The notes: generated by a model not told the origin, from the letters alone. Shown: positions 7,475 to 17,842, numbered from the stretch's first letter. The stretch is DNA of 47,646 nucleotides from Leptospira sp. B5-022 (GCF_000347035.1 NZ_ANIJ01000029.1:1-47646); one strand, 5' to 3'. Program-made: numbers and translations.

Positions 7475-8191
7475 ATGAAAGGCGTTCTTTATCTTTGTTC
7501 CTTATTCTTGATCAGCTGCATCGGTTCAGCGCAAAGAATGCAACAAACCTATATAAACCATCCGGATATTAATAAGGCCTGCTTACGGTTTCTTTTTCCC
7601 GACAAATCCGTCTCAAGTGGGAATGAGAGGATCATGTTAGAGACTTTATATAAAATATCGGAACAGAATATTCGAGAGGATTACATGACAGGCCAGATCG
7701 TCTATGTTCCGGAAGCAGGAGAAGGAAAACATTATCATTTGAATAAAGACGGAAATATCGAATATTATAGGATCAAATATGAAACTTTAAGCGCAGAAGA
7801 AGGAACGAAATTCTTTTGTGCGGAAAGACTTCGCTTAGATTTAGAAAAGAAATTTCAAACGACTTCGGCAAAGTTGAAAGTGAATCCATTGGATACGAAA
7901 GCAAGGCTGGAGCTGGAATCAAATTTAGAATCGTTCCTAAAATTCTCGAATGCGCTCGAAGGTAAGTCTCAGATCGTTAGAAACTTTTTATTCTTCACTC
8001 TTGGAAAATATATGAAGGGGGACCAAGGCCTACCTGTGTCTCCTTGCGACTTCACCCAAAAAATAATAAAACCGATCACGATCGCGACTTCAGATCTAAC
8101 CGACACGGATTCTAAACTTGCGTGGGCAGCCAATATCCAAATTTTTACCGCTTATGAATTGGGATTTTCTATGGCCGGGTATTGCAAGTGA
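7475..8191 (+). CDS. Exported protein, possible lipoprotein, unknown function
   Basis: 238 aa, not recognised. The N-terminus has a short signal sequence ending LFLISC (Cys at residue 15), which fits the loose spirochaetal lipobox, so it may be a lipoprotein. The rest is hydrophilic, with Lys/Glu-rich helices in the middle (about residues 105-150) and Cys residues spread along the chain, which could form disulfides. No catalytic motif was seen. It is a single gene transcribed away from the repressor and separated by 180 bp from the acyl-CoA ligase. No strong ribosome binding site sits before the ATG; a GGAG lies about 13 nt upstream. Confidence 0.7.
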   Translation: MKGVLYLCSLFLISCIGSAQRMQQTYINHPDINKACLRFLFPDKSVSSGNERIMLETLYKISEQNIREDYMTGQIVYVPEAGEGKHYHLNKDGNIEYYRIKYETLSAEEGTKFFCAERLRLDLEKKFQTTSAKLKVNPLDTKARLELESNLESFLKFSNALEGKSQIVRNFLFFTLGKYMKGDQGLPVSPCDFTQKIIKPITIATSDLTDTDSKLAWAANIQIFTAYELGFSMAGYCK

Positions 8192-8371
8192 ACCTTCGAC
8201 TAACTTTGTTTAGTTCGTCTTTTTTTGAAAACGGGATATAGGAACTCCAACATGCATTTATCTGGAGATCGTTCGTTTTGAGATAAAACAATCTCAATTT
8301 CTTCCGATTCTTCTTGACCTCAACCGATTCGGTGCAATAATCTTGGGCCGAGATTTTATGCGGAGAAGTTT

Positions 8372-9985
8372 ATGCGTTCCACAATGATGGATTATCCATT
8401 GGTTTTGCCTTCCATTCTAAAAAGAGCAAAAGAGGTTCATCCTCATAAGGAAATCGTTACCAAATGGCATGATAATTCCGTCCAAAGACTAACTTACGGT
8501 GAATTTTACAAAAGAACGATACGATTAATGAGCGCATTACGAAAGGCGGGCGTAAAACCTGGAGAAGCGATCGCCACTTTTTGCTTAAATCATTCGGTTC
8601 ATTTGGAACTGTATTTTGCGATCCCAAGCATACGTGCAGTTCTCCACACTATCAATATTCGATTATTTCCGGAACAACTCACTTATATCATCAACGAAGC
8701 GAAGGATAAATTTATCTTTGTGGATAAGTCGTTAGCTCCGTCGATCGAAAAGAATTTAAGCCAAATACACGGCGTGCAAAAGTTTATTATTATAGACGAT
8801 AAGGAGAATGTTCCCTTCCCGAATCTGCCCAACGCTATCTCTTACGAAGATTTTTTAAAAACGGGAGACGATGTCGAAAATTTCGAACCTATCGACGAGT
8901 TCGAGGCGGCCGGGATCTGTTACACTTCCGGAACGACCGGAAATCCGAAAGGGGTCGTATATTCTCATAGATCTACGTATTTACATTCTATGTCCATCTG
9001 CATGGGGGATGCATTGTGTATAAGAGAATCTGAAACTGTTCTTCCAGTGGTTCCCATGTTCCATGTTAATTCTTGGGGAATACCTTTCGCTTCGGTAATG
9101 ACCGGATGTAAATTGGTATTTCCTGGAAAACATCTTTTAGGAGCGGCGCTTGCGGAATTATTGGAATCGGAAGAAGTTACTCTGACCGCAGGAGTTCCTA
9201 CAGTTTGGAATGTTCTCTACCAACATTTAAAGAAAACGAAATATAATCTAAAACTTCATACTATGGTTGTCGGCGGTTCTGCCGCGCCTAGAGGTCTGAT
9301 CGAAGGTTTTGAAAAAGATTTCGGGATTTCTATTCTCCACGCATGGGGAATGACGGAAACTTCTCCCGTTGGGACAGTTTCTCATCTTCGCGGTTTTATG
9401 GAAGAATGGAACGGTGATAAAAGATATTCTTATAGAGCCAAACAAGGTGTTCCTGTTCCAGGGGTAGAGATCCGTGCAATCGACGATAATGGTAAAGACG
9501 TTCCTAAAGACGGAAAAACTCCCGGTGAACTTTTAGTAAGAGGACCTTGGATCGCCGCTTCTTACAAAAGTGGAGAATCTCCTGAATCTTTTACTTCGGA
9601 TGGTTGGTTCCGCACAGGTGATGTTGTGGTCCTAGATGAATTCGGCTATATGCAAATCACAGACCGTAAAAAGGATCTGATCAAAACTAGGGGGGAATGG
9701 ATCTCTTCAGTGGATATGGAAAATCTCGTCATGGCAGATCCGGATGTTTTAGAAGCCGCAGTTGTCGGAAGAAAAGATCCTGTAAGAGACGAAGCCCCGG
9801 TTATCTTTGTAGTTCCCGTAGAAGGTAAAAAAGTAGATCCGAAAGAGATTCATGATCGACTCAAAGAACATTTTGCTCATTGGCAATTACCGAAGTTAGA
9901 TGATATTCGGTCGGTTTCTTCGATCCCAAAAACTAGTGTGGGGAAGTTCGATAAGAAAATTCTAAGGAAGGAATTAGAAGAATAG
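8372..9985 (+). CDS. Medium/long-chain fatty acyl-CoA ligase (AMP-forming)
   Basis: Activates a fatty acid through an acyl-adenylate to give acyl-CoA for beta-oxidation or lipid synthesis. The 537-aa length fits the ANL superfamily. The AMP-binding loop [11 protein letters not shown] is at 184-194, the A5 motif WGMTETSP at 325-332, and the C-terminal domain has [23 protein letters not shown] and, near the end, the catalytic-lysine region [11 protein letters not shown]. The overall pattern is closest to AlkK-like medium-chain ligases; exact chain length is unknown. Leptospira use long-chain fatty acids as their main carbon source, which fits such a gene. GGAGAAG about 5 nt before the ATG supports the start; ATG 8384 is an alternative. 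Confidence 0.9.
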   Translation: MRSTMMDYPLVLPSILKRAKEVHPHKEIVTKWHDNSVQRLTYGEFYKRTIRLMSALRKAGVKPGEAIATFCLNHSVHLELYFAIPSIRAVLHTINIRLFPEQLTYIINEAKDKFIFVDKSLAPSIEKNLSQIHGVQKFIIIDDKENVPFPNLPNAISYEDFLKTGDDVENFEPIDEFEAAGICYTSGTTGNPKGVVYSHRSTYLHSMSICMGDALCIRESETVLPVVPMFHVNSWGIPFASVMTGCKLVFPGKHLLGAALAELLESEEVTLTAGVPTVWNVLYQHLKKTKYNLKLHTMVVGGSAAPRGLIEGFEKDFGISILHAWGMTETSPVGTVSHLRGFMEEWNGDKRYSYRAKQGVPVPGVEIRAIDDNGKDVPKDGKTPGELLVRGPWIAASYKSGESPESFTSDGWFRTGDVVVLDEFGYMQITDRKKDLIKTRGEWISSVDMENLVMADPDVLEAAVVGRKDPVRDEAPVIFVVPVEGKKVDPKEIHDRLKEHFAHWQLPKLDDIRSVSSIPKTSVGKFDKKILRKELEE

Positions 9986-10016
9986 ACCTCTACTAGTCGC
10001 ATCAAATTCTAGGAGA

Positions 10017-11204
10017 GTGAGCAAATCTAATGGCACTTTAATCCTAATACTTGGTGCATTGACTGCAATTGCACCCTTTTCGATCGACATGTATCTTCCG
10101 GGTATGAATGAGATCGCAAAGGATCTCGGAACTCCGATCTCTGATGTGCAACTAACGTTAACAAGTTTCTTTTTCGGAATTTCTTTTGGACAATTATTTT
10201 ATGGCCCAATTATAGATCGTTTCGGTCGTAAAATTCCTCTATTGGTAGGCTTACTATTATACATCACAAGTTCCTTGGCATGTGGGTTTTCAAATTCCGT
10301 GAATGCATTAATATTTTTCCGATTTCTTCAATCTTTAGGCGCTTGCGCTGGAATGGTAATCCCAAGAGCCGTGGTAAGAGATGTGTTCTCTCCTCACGAA
10401 GGGGCCAAAGTTTTTTCTCAGATCATTTTAGTGATGGGAATTGCGCCGATACTAGCACCCACCGTCGGAGGACTTCTTCTTCAATTTGCGAGTTGGAAAT
10501 GGATATTTTTCACACTCACCGGAATTTCTACTTTAATGCTCTTCGGATCTCTGCTGATTTTCCATGACAGCAAAGGAGGAGACTCTTCCATTTCTCTTAA
10601 GATCGCTCCGGTAATTCGAGAATATATCGAAGTCTTTTCCAATCCGATCTTCAAAACCTACGTGCTTAGTTCCGGATTTTCCGCCGCAGTGATGTTTGCG
10701 TATATTGCCGGTTCACCGTTTGTGTTTATGGTTTTAAACGGACTATCACAAACCGATTATAGTTATCTGTTCGGATTTAACGCCTTCGGCCTGATCCTTG
10801 CTAGTCAGATCAATCGCATCCTTCTCAAAAAATTGGAAGCCGCGACCATTGTGAAATATGTCGGATTCTCTTATTTAATACTCTGTTCCTTGCTCGTGAT
10901 TTTCGAAGTATTCGGTTTCGGATTTATTCCTATGCTTGTTTTGATTTTCTTCCTGGTGAGTGCTTTCGGACTCATCGTTCCGAATGCTTCCGCTCTCGCA
11001 ATGGGCCCCTTTTCCAAAAACGCAGGAAGTGCGTCCGCTTTAATGGGGGCAATACAGATGGTATTTGGTGCGGTTTCTACAGCGGCAGTTAGCCTTCTTC
11101 ACGACGGAAGCGCTTATCCGATGATCACGGTAATGTCAATGTCCGGCGTTATGTCTTTAGCTTGCCTGTTTTTTTTAGGAAAGGACCATAAGAAAATTAA
11201 ATAA
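10017..11204 (+). CDS. Bcr/CflA-family MFS drug efflux transporter
   Basis: A 12-helix major facilitator protein of 395 aa. The N-terminal ALTAIAPFSIDMYLPGM is characteristic of the Bcr/CflA (bicyclomycin/chloramphenicol resistance) subfamily. The loop 2-3 motif A appears as GPIIDRFGRK, and the helix-5 region carries VMGIAPILAPTVGG, the antiporter motif C style. The natural substrate is unknown. The start is a GTG; AGGAG sits only 1 nt before it, so the real start may be slightly different, although no in-frame ATG is close. It follows the acyl-CoA ligase by about 30 bp and is likely co-transcribed, without an obvious functional link. Confidence 0.9.
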   Translation: MSKSNGTLILILGALTAIAPFSIDMYLPGMNEIAKDLGTPISDVQLTLTSFFFGISFGQLFYGPIIDRFGRKIPLLVGLLLYITSSLACGFSNSVNALIFFRFLQSLGACAGMVIPRAVVRDVFSPHEGAKVFSQIILVMGIAPILAPTVGGLLLQFASWKWIFFTLTGISTLMLFGSLLIFHDSKGGDSSISLKIAPVIREYIEVFSNPIFKTYVLSSGFSAAVMFAYIAGSPFVFMVLNGLSQTDYSYLFGFNAFGLILASQINRILLKKLEAATIVKYVGFSYLILCSLLVIFEVFGFGFIPMLVLIFFLVSAFGLIVPNASALAMGPFSKNAGSASALMGAIQMVFGAVSTAAVSLLHDGSAYPMITVMSMSGVMSLACLFFLGKDHKKIK

Positions 11205-11237
11205 TCTAAATATTATTCGGCAGAAGAAGGAATGAAG

Positions 11238-11260
11238 GACCCGAGAATTCGGGTCTTATC
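11238..11260 (+). terminator. Hairpin terminator after the MFS gene
   Basis: GACCCGA/TCGGGTC forms a perfect 7-bp stem with a GAAT loop (11238-11255), 34 bp past the stop. Only a short weak T-rich stretch follows, so efficiency is doubtful. Confidence 0.5.
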
Positions 11261-11278
11261 AAAATATTTACTTTTTGT

Positions 11279-11575
11279 TTAATTGCGGTTATATCTGAGC
11301 TCGCTGATCAGCACGACTTTTGGTGAATGTGGCTCCAGCAAATTGTCCGCATACGAATCCAACAACTTTCCTAATCTATTTATTTGAGGAAAGTCCCGCC
11401 CGGAAATCTGGGAGTTTGGAATCTGGTCCAAGACCTCAGTATTGGGTCGGGTATTCAAGGCTAGCCTCCGGATTGGGATAAGGCGAAGAATTGAACCTTC
11501 TCCGAACGATGTCAAGCCTATTGGACATAGTTCGGGAAGTTTTTCGAACCGGCCAAATCCTTGTTTTAGGGCATT
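11279..11575 (-). pseudogene. Possible gene remnant downstream of lpxD
   Basis: This stretch of more than 300 bp without a firm gene holds a 98-codon minus-strand open frame that reads like a protein (for example IPNSQISGRDFPQINRLGK and SPKVVLISELRYN) but has no ATG. The only candidate starts are TTG (11515) without a good ribosome binding site. It ends in a normal stop at 11279. I do not recognise the product. Either a small TTG-started protein of 78 aa or the 3' remnant of a longer lost gene would explain it. Apart from the terminator at 11238, nothing else was seen between 11205 and 11614. Confidence 0.3.
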
Positions 11576-11614
11576 CTAAATGAAGAATGTTGGCAGACCC
11601 ATTTTAACCGCAGC

Positions 11615-12667
11615 CTATTCCTCGGAGCTAATTCCCAATTTGGATTCTAGAGCCTTTATTCTTCTAGCCCATTTCTGGAAATTAACCACGTTTTTGATAT
11701 TCACTCGTAACTTTTGGAATTCAGGGAAAGTCAGTCCGTAATCCCAACCTACGTAAATATCCGGTTTAGAAAGTGTGTTACGGACGGAGGTCCCTCCGCC
11801 TACGATCGTCCCGCTCGGAATTCCGATATGGTCTGCCACCCCACACCCTCCGCCGATAGTAACGTTATCTCCTATCGTCGTAGAACCGGCTATACCTGTG
11901 TAACCCGCAATCACTACATTTTTTCCTAATACACAGTTATGACCGATATGAACTAGGTTATCGAATTTACAGCCGTCTCCTATGATCGTGTTTTCCAAAC
12001 CACCTCTGTCGATTGCGCTATTGGAACCCATCTCTACATCGTCTCCCACGATAACCGTTCCGACTTGAGGGATCTTATTGTGCTTATCGTTTGCGAAGAC
12101 GAATCTGAAACCGTCCCCACCTACAGTACAATTTCCGAAAGATCTGAACCTTTTTCCGATGATAACTCCATGGTGGATTACGTTATTCGGTCCTATATGC
12201 GAACCTTCTCCGATCTTTGCTCCTCTTCCGATACGAACCCCGTCTTCTAAGATTACGTTGTCTCCGATCTCGGCATCTTCCGCAACGGATGCAAAATTTC
12301 CAATATAACAATTTTTACCGATCTTTGCTCTAGGGTGAACGAATGCATTTGTCTCTACTTTATTTTCAAACTTGTGAGGTGGATAGATGAGATCCAAAAC
12401 CTGAGCAAGGATAAGTTCGGGTTTATCTACAACCAAGCAAGGCACTTCTAATTCTTTTGCGAACTCTGAAGTGGTTAGAACGATACTAGAGGCTGTCTTT
12501 TTTGCCTCGTTTAACATCTTCTTATTTGCGAGAAAACTAATGCTGTTCGCAACTCCGGGATTGACGGGAGATACGGTTTCCACCTGAACTTTTTTGGGGT
12601 CCGCGCAATTTTCTATTTTTGCTCCGGAAATTTTGGAAGCCAGTTCTTCCAATGTATATCTAGCCAT
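11615..12667 (-). CDS. lpxD: UDP-3-O-acylglucosamine N-acyltransferase LpxD
   Basis: Third step of lipid A synthesis: transfers a second hydroxyacyl chain from acyl-ACP to the sugar 2-amino group, in the cytoplasm. The 350-aa protein has the N-terminal uridine-binding domain (ARYTLEELASKI, then an SISFLANKKM-like segment). A long left-handed beta-helix of hexapeptide repeats follows, from about residue 100 (IGKNCYIGNFASVAEDAEIG onward). IGHNC holds the expected catalytic His, and a C-terminal helical extension closes the chain. ATG 12667 is preferred over TTG 12703 because it has AGAGGG upstream. No other lpx gene is adjacent. The family also contains paralogues acting on aminated lipid A precursors, so the precise substrate in this organism is not shown. 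Confidence 0.92.
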   Translation of the reverse strand: MARYTLEELASKISGAKIENCADPKKVQVETVSPVNPGVANSISFLANKKMLNEAKKTASSIVLTTSEFAKELEVPCLVVDKPELILAQVLDLIYPPHKFENKVETNAFVHPRAKIGKNCYIGNFASVAEDAEIGDNVILEDGVRIGRGAKIGEGSHIGPNNVIHHGVIIGKRFRSFGNCTVGGDGFRFVFANDKHNKIPQVGTVIVGDDVEMGSNSAIDRGGLENTIIGDGCKFDNLVHIGHNCVLGKNVVIAGYTGIAGSTTIGDNVTIGGGCGVADHIGIPSGTIVGGGTSVRNTLSKPDIYVGWDYGLTFPEFQKLRVNIKNVVNFQKWARRIKALESKLGISSEE

Positions 12668-12924
12668 TAAGACCCTCTTTTCTAGACTTTTAATATCTGC
12701 CAACGTATCCGCGGATCGAATTCGAATCTATCCCAAATTTCGGAATGAAATACTCACATGAGGCGACAAATATCTAAGTCTATAAGTTATCAAAGGATTA
12801 CAGATAAAGAAGACATAATATGGAGAAATCGACCTTCTTCCTATAGAAATATCCCGTTTGACGAATTAGCTTCCGAAAAAATTCTGTAATACATCAGAAA
12901 TCGACATCAGGACCCAGCCCGCCC

Positions 12925-13857
12925 ATGAAGCCCGTTAGAGAGCCGCAAATCAATATATTCAAAAAATCAAACCCGTTAAAAGCTAAGGTCATCAGCAATG
13001 TTCGCCTTACACCGGAACCTGGAACAGGTAAAAGACCTAAAAAGGAAGGCGAGTCCTTAATTCATAGAATCACTCTAGCCATCGATCATAGCCAATATCC
13101 GTATTTGATAGGACAATCAGGCGGAATCATCCCTCCGGGTGAAGATCCTGAAAAAAAAGCGAAGGGACTTGCGGACGCAGCTTATACGGTTCGTTTATAC
13201 TCCATCGCTTCTCCTAGCTATTCTTTCGGAATGAAAGAAGATACGATCGAATTCATTATCAAAAGAGATAATGTTTACGATGCGGATGGAAACGTTCAGT
13301 TCAAAGGCGTTTGCTCCAATTACGTTTGTGATCTGAAAGAAGGCGACGAAGTAGTAATGACCGGACCCTCCGGAAAAAAATTCCTTCTTCCAAACACCGA
13401 CTTTTCCGGAGACATCATGTTCCTTGCAACCGGAACAGGGATTGCTCCTTTTATTGGAATGAGCGAAGAACTTCTTGAGCATAAACTCATCAACTTCACA
13501 GGGAATATAACTCTCGTATACGGTGCACCTTATTCGGATGAGTTGGTAATGATGGATTATCTAAGAGGATTAGAGCAGAAATTCCCTAATTTCAAATTAG
13601 TTACCGCTATCTCCAGAGAAGAAAACAATCCTTTCGACGGTGGAAGAATGTATATATCTCACAGAGTTAAAATGTTGGAAGCGGAAGTAAAAAAAGTCCT
13701 CTCTTCCGGTGGACGTTTCTATATCTGCGGCGGACCGAAAGGGATGGAAAAAGGAGTGATCGAAGAGATCCAAAAGATCGACGGAAACTCAGGAACTTAC
13801 GAAGAATACAAACATCATCTGGAAGGTGCCCACCAACTTTTCGTGGAAACTTACTGA
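12925..13857 (+). CDS. Plastidic-type ferredoxin-NADP+ reductase
   Basis: FAD enzyme exchanging electrons between NADPH and ferredoxin or flavodoxin; 310 aa. Visible motifs: FAD site RLYSIASP (90-97), the plant-type [10 protein letters not shown] (128-137), the NADP-binding ATGTGIAPF (168-176), [10 protein letters not shown], and [12 protein letters not shown] near the C-terminus. The chain ends in VETY; a terminal Tyr stacking on the flavin is the hallmark of plant-type rather than bacterial-type FNRs. A plastidic-type FNR is known from Leptospira and is unusual among bacteria, so it helps place the window. There is no clear Shine-Dalgarno sequence before the ATG. It is a single-gene unit, closed by the terminator at 13883, and divergent from lpxD. 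Confidence 0.93.
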   Translation: MKPVREPQINIFKKSNPLKAKVISNVRLTPEPGTGKRPKKEGESLIHRITLAIDHSQYPYLIGQSGGIIPPGEDPEKKAKGLADAAYTVRLYSIASPSYSFGMKEDTIEFIIKRDNVYDADGNVQFKGVCSNYVCDLKEGDEVVMTGPSGKKFLLPNTDFSGDIMFLATGTGIAPFIGMSEELLEHKLINFTGNITLVYGAPYSDELVMMDYLRGLEQKFPNFKLVTAISREENNPFDGGRMYISHRVKMLEAEVKKVLSSGGRFYICGGPKGMEKGVIEEIQKIDGNSGTYEEYKHHLEGAHQLFVETY

Positions 13858-13882
13858 TTGATTTTGTAAATTTTTTCTAGCT

Positions 13883-13911
13883 AAAAGGCTCCCAATCGGG
13901 GGCCTTTTTTT
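13883..13911 (+). terminator. Rho-independent terminator after fnr
   Basis: Stem AAAAGGC-CCC/GGG-GCCTTTT around an AATC loop, ending in a run of T (13903-13911). It lies 25 bp after the FNR stop and before the PC4-like gene. Confidence 0.85.
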
Positions 13912-13974
13912 ATGGAAAACGACTGGAAATCCAAAACCGGGAATTTAGTCTTTTGCCGACAGGAAGGGAAAACT

Positions 13975-14187
13975 ATGAGTGTAATCCGAGATATCGATAA
14001 AGGCAAAGGTGAGATCATCCGAGTTGAAATTTCAGAGTTTAAAGGAAATAAATATCTGAACTTACGAGTTTGGTACACAGACAGCGAAGGTGAATACAAA
14101 CCCACCCAAAAAGGTATCGCGATCCCGGTCGGATTATACTCGGAAGTAAAGGATGCAATACTCGCAGCGGAAAGCTTACTAAGCTAA
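13975..14187 (+). CDS. PC4/p15-like transcriptional coactivator domain protein
   Basis: 70 aa. The sequence [19 protein letters not shown], then [12 protein letters not shown] and [16 protein letters not shown], matches the PC4 (p15) C-terminal single-stranded-DNA-binding fold: four beta strands and one helix. Bacterial members are small, dimeric nucleic-acid-binding proteins whose roles are poorly defined. The frame is open back to 13912, but ATG 13975 is preceded by AGGAAGGGA and begins the domain neatly, so the first 21 codons are not counted. The 3' end overlaps the convergent VWA-STAS gene by 4 nt. Confidence 0.82.
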   Translation: MSVIRDIDKGKGEIIRVEISEFKGNKYLNLRVWYTDSEGEYKPTQKGIAIPVGLYSEVKDAILAAESLLS

Positions 14188-15788
14188 ACCGCCTTACTTT
14201 CTATCCAGGCTTTCAATAAACTTTGGGCCTCTTCCTCCGTTTCGGAAGCACGGATATGAGATTCTAATCGAGTGATCGAGAATACTTTTTTAACAGAAGA
14301 TCTTAGATTACTTACGATCAATTCTCCGCCTCTTTTTCTGAGCCAGCCTGCGATCTGTATCAACATACCGATCGCGGAAGAATCGATATACGAAGATTTA
14401 GCCAGATTGAATACGATGTATCTGTAACCTTCTTTCATCTTTTCTTGGATAGCAGTTTTGATCTCAGGGCATCGATAAAGATCTATATCTTCATTCGTAC
14501 GATACGCAAAGATCTGATCGTGGTATTCCACTCCATCGTCCGGGAAATTTTCCAATGCTCCGTACTGTAGCTCGGAAGCGGAAGCCACTAAATGTTTTGC
14601 GGCAGTAGGAGAATTTTCCAGGATCCGATTTTTTAAAGAACTTACCCTAAAGCCAAGCGTTTGCAAAACTTCAGGCGCCAGTTCTTCCTTCTCGTTTATA
14701 TCTTTGATCAGATCGTTTAGGAGAGCAATGGATTCTTCCGTATAACCTTCTTTCAAAAGTGTTCCCGCTTTTCTTAAACCTTTTCCGGTTTTAGCGATGG
14801 TTGCCTCGACAACAACATCCGCATCTTCCTTGGCAGAGTCGTCCCTCCAATCCAAAGGAATATCTATGGTTTTTTGTTCAAGTTTTGCGCCGTCGGTTAG
14901 CTCGTAATAACTTGCGGAAATATTAATATTTGCGGGAGTATCTTTTTTGGTCGGGCGAAGCTGGACTACGATGCTCTTAACATCGTCCGCTCTCATGTCT
15001 CCGACTTCTAATACTAATGTTTTAGCGCGTCCTGTCTCTTCCGGATCGGGTTCTTGGTAAGAAGAAACTTCAGAGACTAAGTCCAAATAATCCATTCCTT
15101 TTGGAAAATCCACTTTGAGTTCTATGGATTGCGCGTATAAGGTCCCGATATCACCGAATTCTTTGAAGAAAATATCACCGGTCTCTTCAGGAGTTTCCAC
15201 ATAGTAGAAATTACCTCCTCCCGATTCCGCGATCTCTTTCAAAAGTATTTCGTTGAAGTCGTTACCAAAACCGATCACAGTCGTACTGATTCCTTTTTTA
15301 TAGGCATCTGCCGCGATCTGGATCAACTGAACAGGATCCTTGATCCCTAATGTTGGATTTCCATCAGTAAGAAGAATCACCCTTTTATAACCGTCCGCAA
15401 TCGGATGTAATTCTAAAGTTCTTAGAACATGAAGCCATCCACCGCTTAGGTTGGTGGAAGTACCTACTTGGATAGAATTCAATCTATGAATGACGGAATT
15501 TTTTTCGGCCAACGGAACAAGAGGTTGGATGACCTGAACATCCTCTGCGTAAGCAACGGCGGTTAAAAAATCGCGACGGGTCAACCAATTGACCAGGGAG
15601 GAAGAAGCCTGGATGACAGAATCCATCTTGTTTCCTTTCATGGACCAACTTCTGTCCAAGGCCAGGCCTAAGATTAAAGGTTGCCTTTGAGAGGAAACAG
15701 GTCCCGTAGGAGAATTTAAACGTACAAGTAGAGTGTTGGACTTTGCGGAAGAACCGGCCGGTCTCATCAATTTGGCCGAAAGAATCAT
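14184..15788 (-). CDS. VWA-STAS fusion protein
   Basis: About 534 aa. The von Willebrand A domain lies at about 38-215, with a complete MIDAS: DRSWS (D45, S47, S49), a Thr near T112 and D142 in LLTDGNP. A beta-rich middle resembles the region after VWA in VIT/TerY-like proteins. A helical linker (about 370-430) follows, then a C-terminal STAS domain around [19 protein letters not shown], with S470/S471 at the anti-sigma-antagonist phosphorylation site. STAS domains of this type are switched by Ser kinases and phosphatases; none is encoded nearby. The start is uncertain: no Shine-Dalgarno is clear, and longer forms would overlap the divergent tadA gene. I use ATG 15788; ATG 15767 is possible. 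The partner is unknown. Confidence 0.8.
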   Translation of the reverse strand: MILSAKLMRPAGSSAKSNTLLVRLNSPTGPVSSQRQPLILGLALDRSWSMKGNKMDSVIQASSSLVNWLTRRDFLTAVAYAEDVQVIQPLVPLAEKNSVIHRLNSIQVGTSTNLSGGWLHVLRTLELHPIADGYKRVILLTDGNPTLGIKDPVQLIQIAADAYKKGISTTVIGFGNDFNEILLKEIAESGGGNFYYVETPEETGDIFFKEFGDIGTLYAQSIELKVDFPKGMDYLDLVSEVSSYQEPDPEETGRAKTLVLEVGDMRADDVKSIVVQLRPTKKDTPANINISASYYELTDGAKLEQKTIDIPLDWRDDSAKEDADVVVEATIAKTGKGLRKAGTLLKEGYTEESIALLNDLIKDINEKEELAPEVLQTLGFRVSSLKNRILENSPTAAKHLVASASELQYGALENFPDDGVEYHDQIFAYRTNEDIDLYRCPEIKTAIQEKMKEGYRYIVFNLAKSSYIDSSAIGMLIQIAGWLRKRGGELIVSNLRSSVKKVFSITRLESHIRASETEEEAQSLLKAWIESKAV

Positions 15789-15861
15789 GCGCTTGAAAAA
15801 ACCATTTACATACGCTAAGAGCAAGAAGAATTTAAAAGAGAAACAGAAATAGAAACCGAAA

Positions 15862-16320
15862 ATGAGCCAAGAAATTATAGAACCATTCCTTAAGGTTTTT
15901 TTAGACCGATTTGAAGAAATTCGAAGCCAAAATTCGGAAGAGATCCCAAGTTTCACGCAAATTTACAAAAACGGAAGTCTTATTTGTGAAGCTTTCAACT
16001 CGGTGGAAATTTCGGAAGATTCTTCCTTACATAGCGAACTTCTTGCGATTTCCGAAGCAAAACGGATCTGCAAGGAACGATACCTCACTGATTGTATCCT
16101 CATTACCACTCTAGAGCCTTGTTTAATGTGCGGGGGTTCTATTCTTCTTTCTAGAATCCCTAAAGTAGCATATCTGGTACCTGCAAAATTGGGAGAAGGG
16201 ATTTCTTCTCTTCCTTTAGAAACCATTTATAGCAGAAATTTTTTTCCAGAACTTGTCCTAATTAAATCTGAAACGACCACAGAGTTATTCAAAACTTTCT
16301 TCAAAGATAAGAGAAATTAG
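15862..16320 (+). CDS. tRNA-specific adenosine deaminase-like protein (TadA family)
   Basis: Zinc-dependent cytidine/deoxycytidylate deaminase fold, 152 aa. TadA converts A34 to inosine in tRNA-Arg(ACG). The zinc site is visible as H57-S-E59 and PCLMC (C87, C90). The usual motif is H-A-E, so the Ala-to-Ser change is a small departure; the catalytic Glu is kept. Position directly upstream of dnaX, as in many bacteria, supports the call. Another nucleoside deaminase of the same fold cannot be excluded from sequence alone. Confidence 0.82.
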   Translation: MSQEIIEPFLKVFLDRFEEIRSQNSEEIPSFTQIYKNGSLICEAFNSVEISEDSSLHSELLAISEAKRICKERYLTDCILITTLEPCLMCGGSILLSRIPKVAYLVPAKLGEGISSLPLETIYSRNFFPELVLIKSETTTELFKTFFKDKRN

Positions 16321-16380
16321 ACGGACTTTTAGGCTTTTCCTCCTTTCTTGTCTCGGGCTATCTGGTAAAATTACAAACCT

Positions 16381-17832
16381 ATGGCCGGAAATCACGAAGT
16401 TCTCTCCCGCAAATACCGCCCTCAAAGATTCCAGGACGTAATCCATCAGAATCTAGCGATCGGTGCATTACAAAATGCGGTTAAATCCGGAAAGATAGGT
16501 CATGCGTATATTTTTTTCGGTCCTCGTGGTGTAGGAAAAACTACAATCGCTAGGATTTTTGCAAAAAGGCTGAACTGTCAAAATCCGATCGATAACGAAC
16601 CTTGCAATCAATGCGATTCTTGCCAAGAGATCACGAAAGGAATTTCGGGAGATGTTCTGGAGATAGATGCTGCGAGTAATCGCGGGATAGAAAATATCAG
16701 AGAACTTAGAGATAACGTAAAGTTCACTCCGATGGGCGGTAAGTACAAAGTGTACATCATAGACGAGGTGCACATGCTTACGGACCAATCTTTCAATGCA
16801 CTTTTAAAAACCTTGGAAGAGCCTCCTGCTCATGTGGTTTTCGTTTTGGCTACTACCGAGTATCATAAAATTCCGGAAACCATTCTATCCCGATGCCAAG
16901 ACTTTATTTTTAAAAAAGTCCCTTTATCCGTTCTCCAAGATTATGCGGAGAATTTATGTAAGGAAGAAAAAACCAAGTACGATTCCGAAGGATTGTTTTG
17001 GGTAGCAAAGAAAGGTGACGGTTCCGTGAGAGATATGCTTTCCTTCATGGAGCAAGCTCTTGTATTCACTGACAATCGACTCTTAGGATCAGAGATCAGA
17101 AAAATGATCGGTTACCATGGGATCGATTTTTTATCCGACTTTATCAAAAGTCTGGTAGATGCCGAAAATTCTTCCAAGTCCTTACAGATTATTGAGAACT
17201 TATACCAAGAAGGTCAGGATATCTTCAAATTCCTTTGGGATTCGATCGAGTTCACTCATACATTATGTTTATTGAAAGATTCCGTAGCGGATTCCGAATC
17301 AGTAAACTATCCGAGAGAGGATCTGATCAAGATGAGAAAGGATTTCGAATCCATAGATCCGATCGCTTTGAACAAACTTTCTTTTCGTTTATTCGAATTA
17401 TTCGAAAAAGTAAAAACTCTTCGTTTGAGAAACTCTTTCGAGATCAAAATTTTCATAGAGATACAGATTAAAAAACTTACGGAAGACCTGGCAAAACCGA
17501 GCCTTGCGGGACTTGTAGATAGGATCAATCATCTCATACTGATGATCCAAGACCAGGATTCGAACTCACCTACCACTACATTCGAGGTTCCTAAGAAACA
17601 AGCTGCAACTACGCCACCCAAAGAATTACAAACTCCAGCTCCGACAGCAGCCCCAATTGTGTCTAAAGAGAAGAAAGAAATCCCTCAGGAACAAAAATCA
17701 GGACCACTTTCCTCTTTGGAAGATATGGCAAAAAATGTTTCTTCCGAAGACGCAGAATGGGAAAAATCTTTCAAAAACGAGTTTTTAGGAACGGATGTAG
17801 ATCCTTCCAAAGTGCCTAAGCTGGGACTCTAG
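16381..17832 (+). CDS. dnaX: DNA polymerase III subunit gamma/tau
   Basis: Clamp-loader ATPase of the replisome, 483 aa. Domains: AAA+ with Walker A GPRGVGKT (47-54), a four-Cys zinc module (C66, C75, C78, C81), Walker B/DEVH (128-131), the SRCQDF sensor-arginine motif (170-175), then the collar domain. A low-complexity Pro/Ala/Lys/Glu tail (about 395-450) is followed by a short conserved end. It is shorter than E. coli tau (643 aa) and ends close to gamma length, so a long tau C-terminal domain is absent. It is the first gene of dnaX-ybaB-recR, a common bacterial arrangement. Confidence 0.96.
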   Translation: MAGNHEVLSRKYRPQRFQDVIHQNLAIGALQNAVKSGKIGHAYIFFGPRGVGKTTIARIFAKRLNCQNPIDNEPCNQCDSCQEITKGISGDVLEIDAASNRGIENIRELRDNVKFTPMGGKYKVYIIDEVHMLTDQSFNALLKTLEEPPAHVVFVLATTEYHKIPETILSRCQDFIFKKVPLSVLQDYAENLCKEEKTKYDSEGLFWVAKKGDGSVRDMLSFMEQALVFTDNRLLGSEIRKMIGYHGIDFLSDFIKSLVDAENSSKSLQIIENLYQEGQDIFKFLWDSIEFTHTLCLLKDSVADSESVNYPREDLIKMRKDFESIDPIALNKLSFRLFELFEKVKTLRLRNSFEIKIFIEIQIKKLTEDLAKPSLAGLVDRINHLILMIQDQDSNSPTTTFEVPKKQAATTPPKELQTPAPTAAPIVSKEKKEIPQEQKSGPLSSLEDMAKNVSSEDAEWEKSFKNEFLGTDVDPSKVPKLGL

Positions 17833-17842
17833 GATAAAAGCC

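Noticed and set aside
11390..11402. GAGGAAAGTCC, resembling the 5' P4 signature of RNase P RNA
   Set aside because: The rest of the RNase P core, in particular an ACAGAA-type 3' element, is not found within the intergenic region, and the region is too short. The minus strand reads as a protein-like frame instead.
15789..15956. Longer VWA-STAS protein starting at 15956
   Set aside because: The extension overlaps the divergent tadA gene by about 95 bp, adds a low-complexity hydrophobic stretch and has no ribosome binding site. It cannot be fully excluded.
17460..17480. A-rich slippery-looking stretch in dnaX (ATTAAAAAACTT) as a programmed frameshift giving gamma and tau
   Set aside because: It lies in the collar-domain coding region, with no Shine-Dalgarno-like stimulator upstream or clear hairpin downstream, and the full-length product is already gamma-sized.
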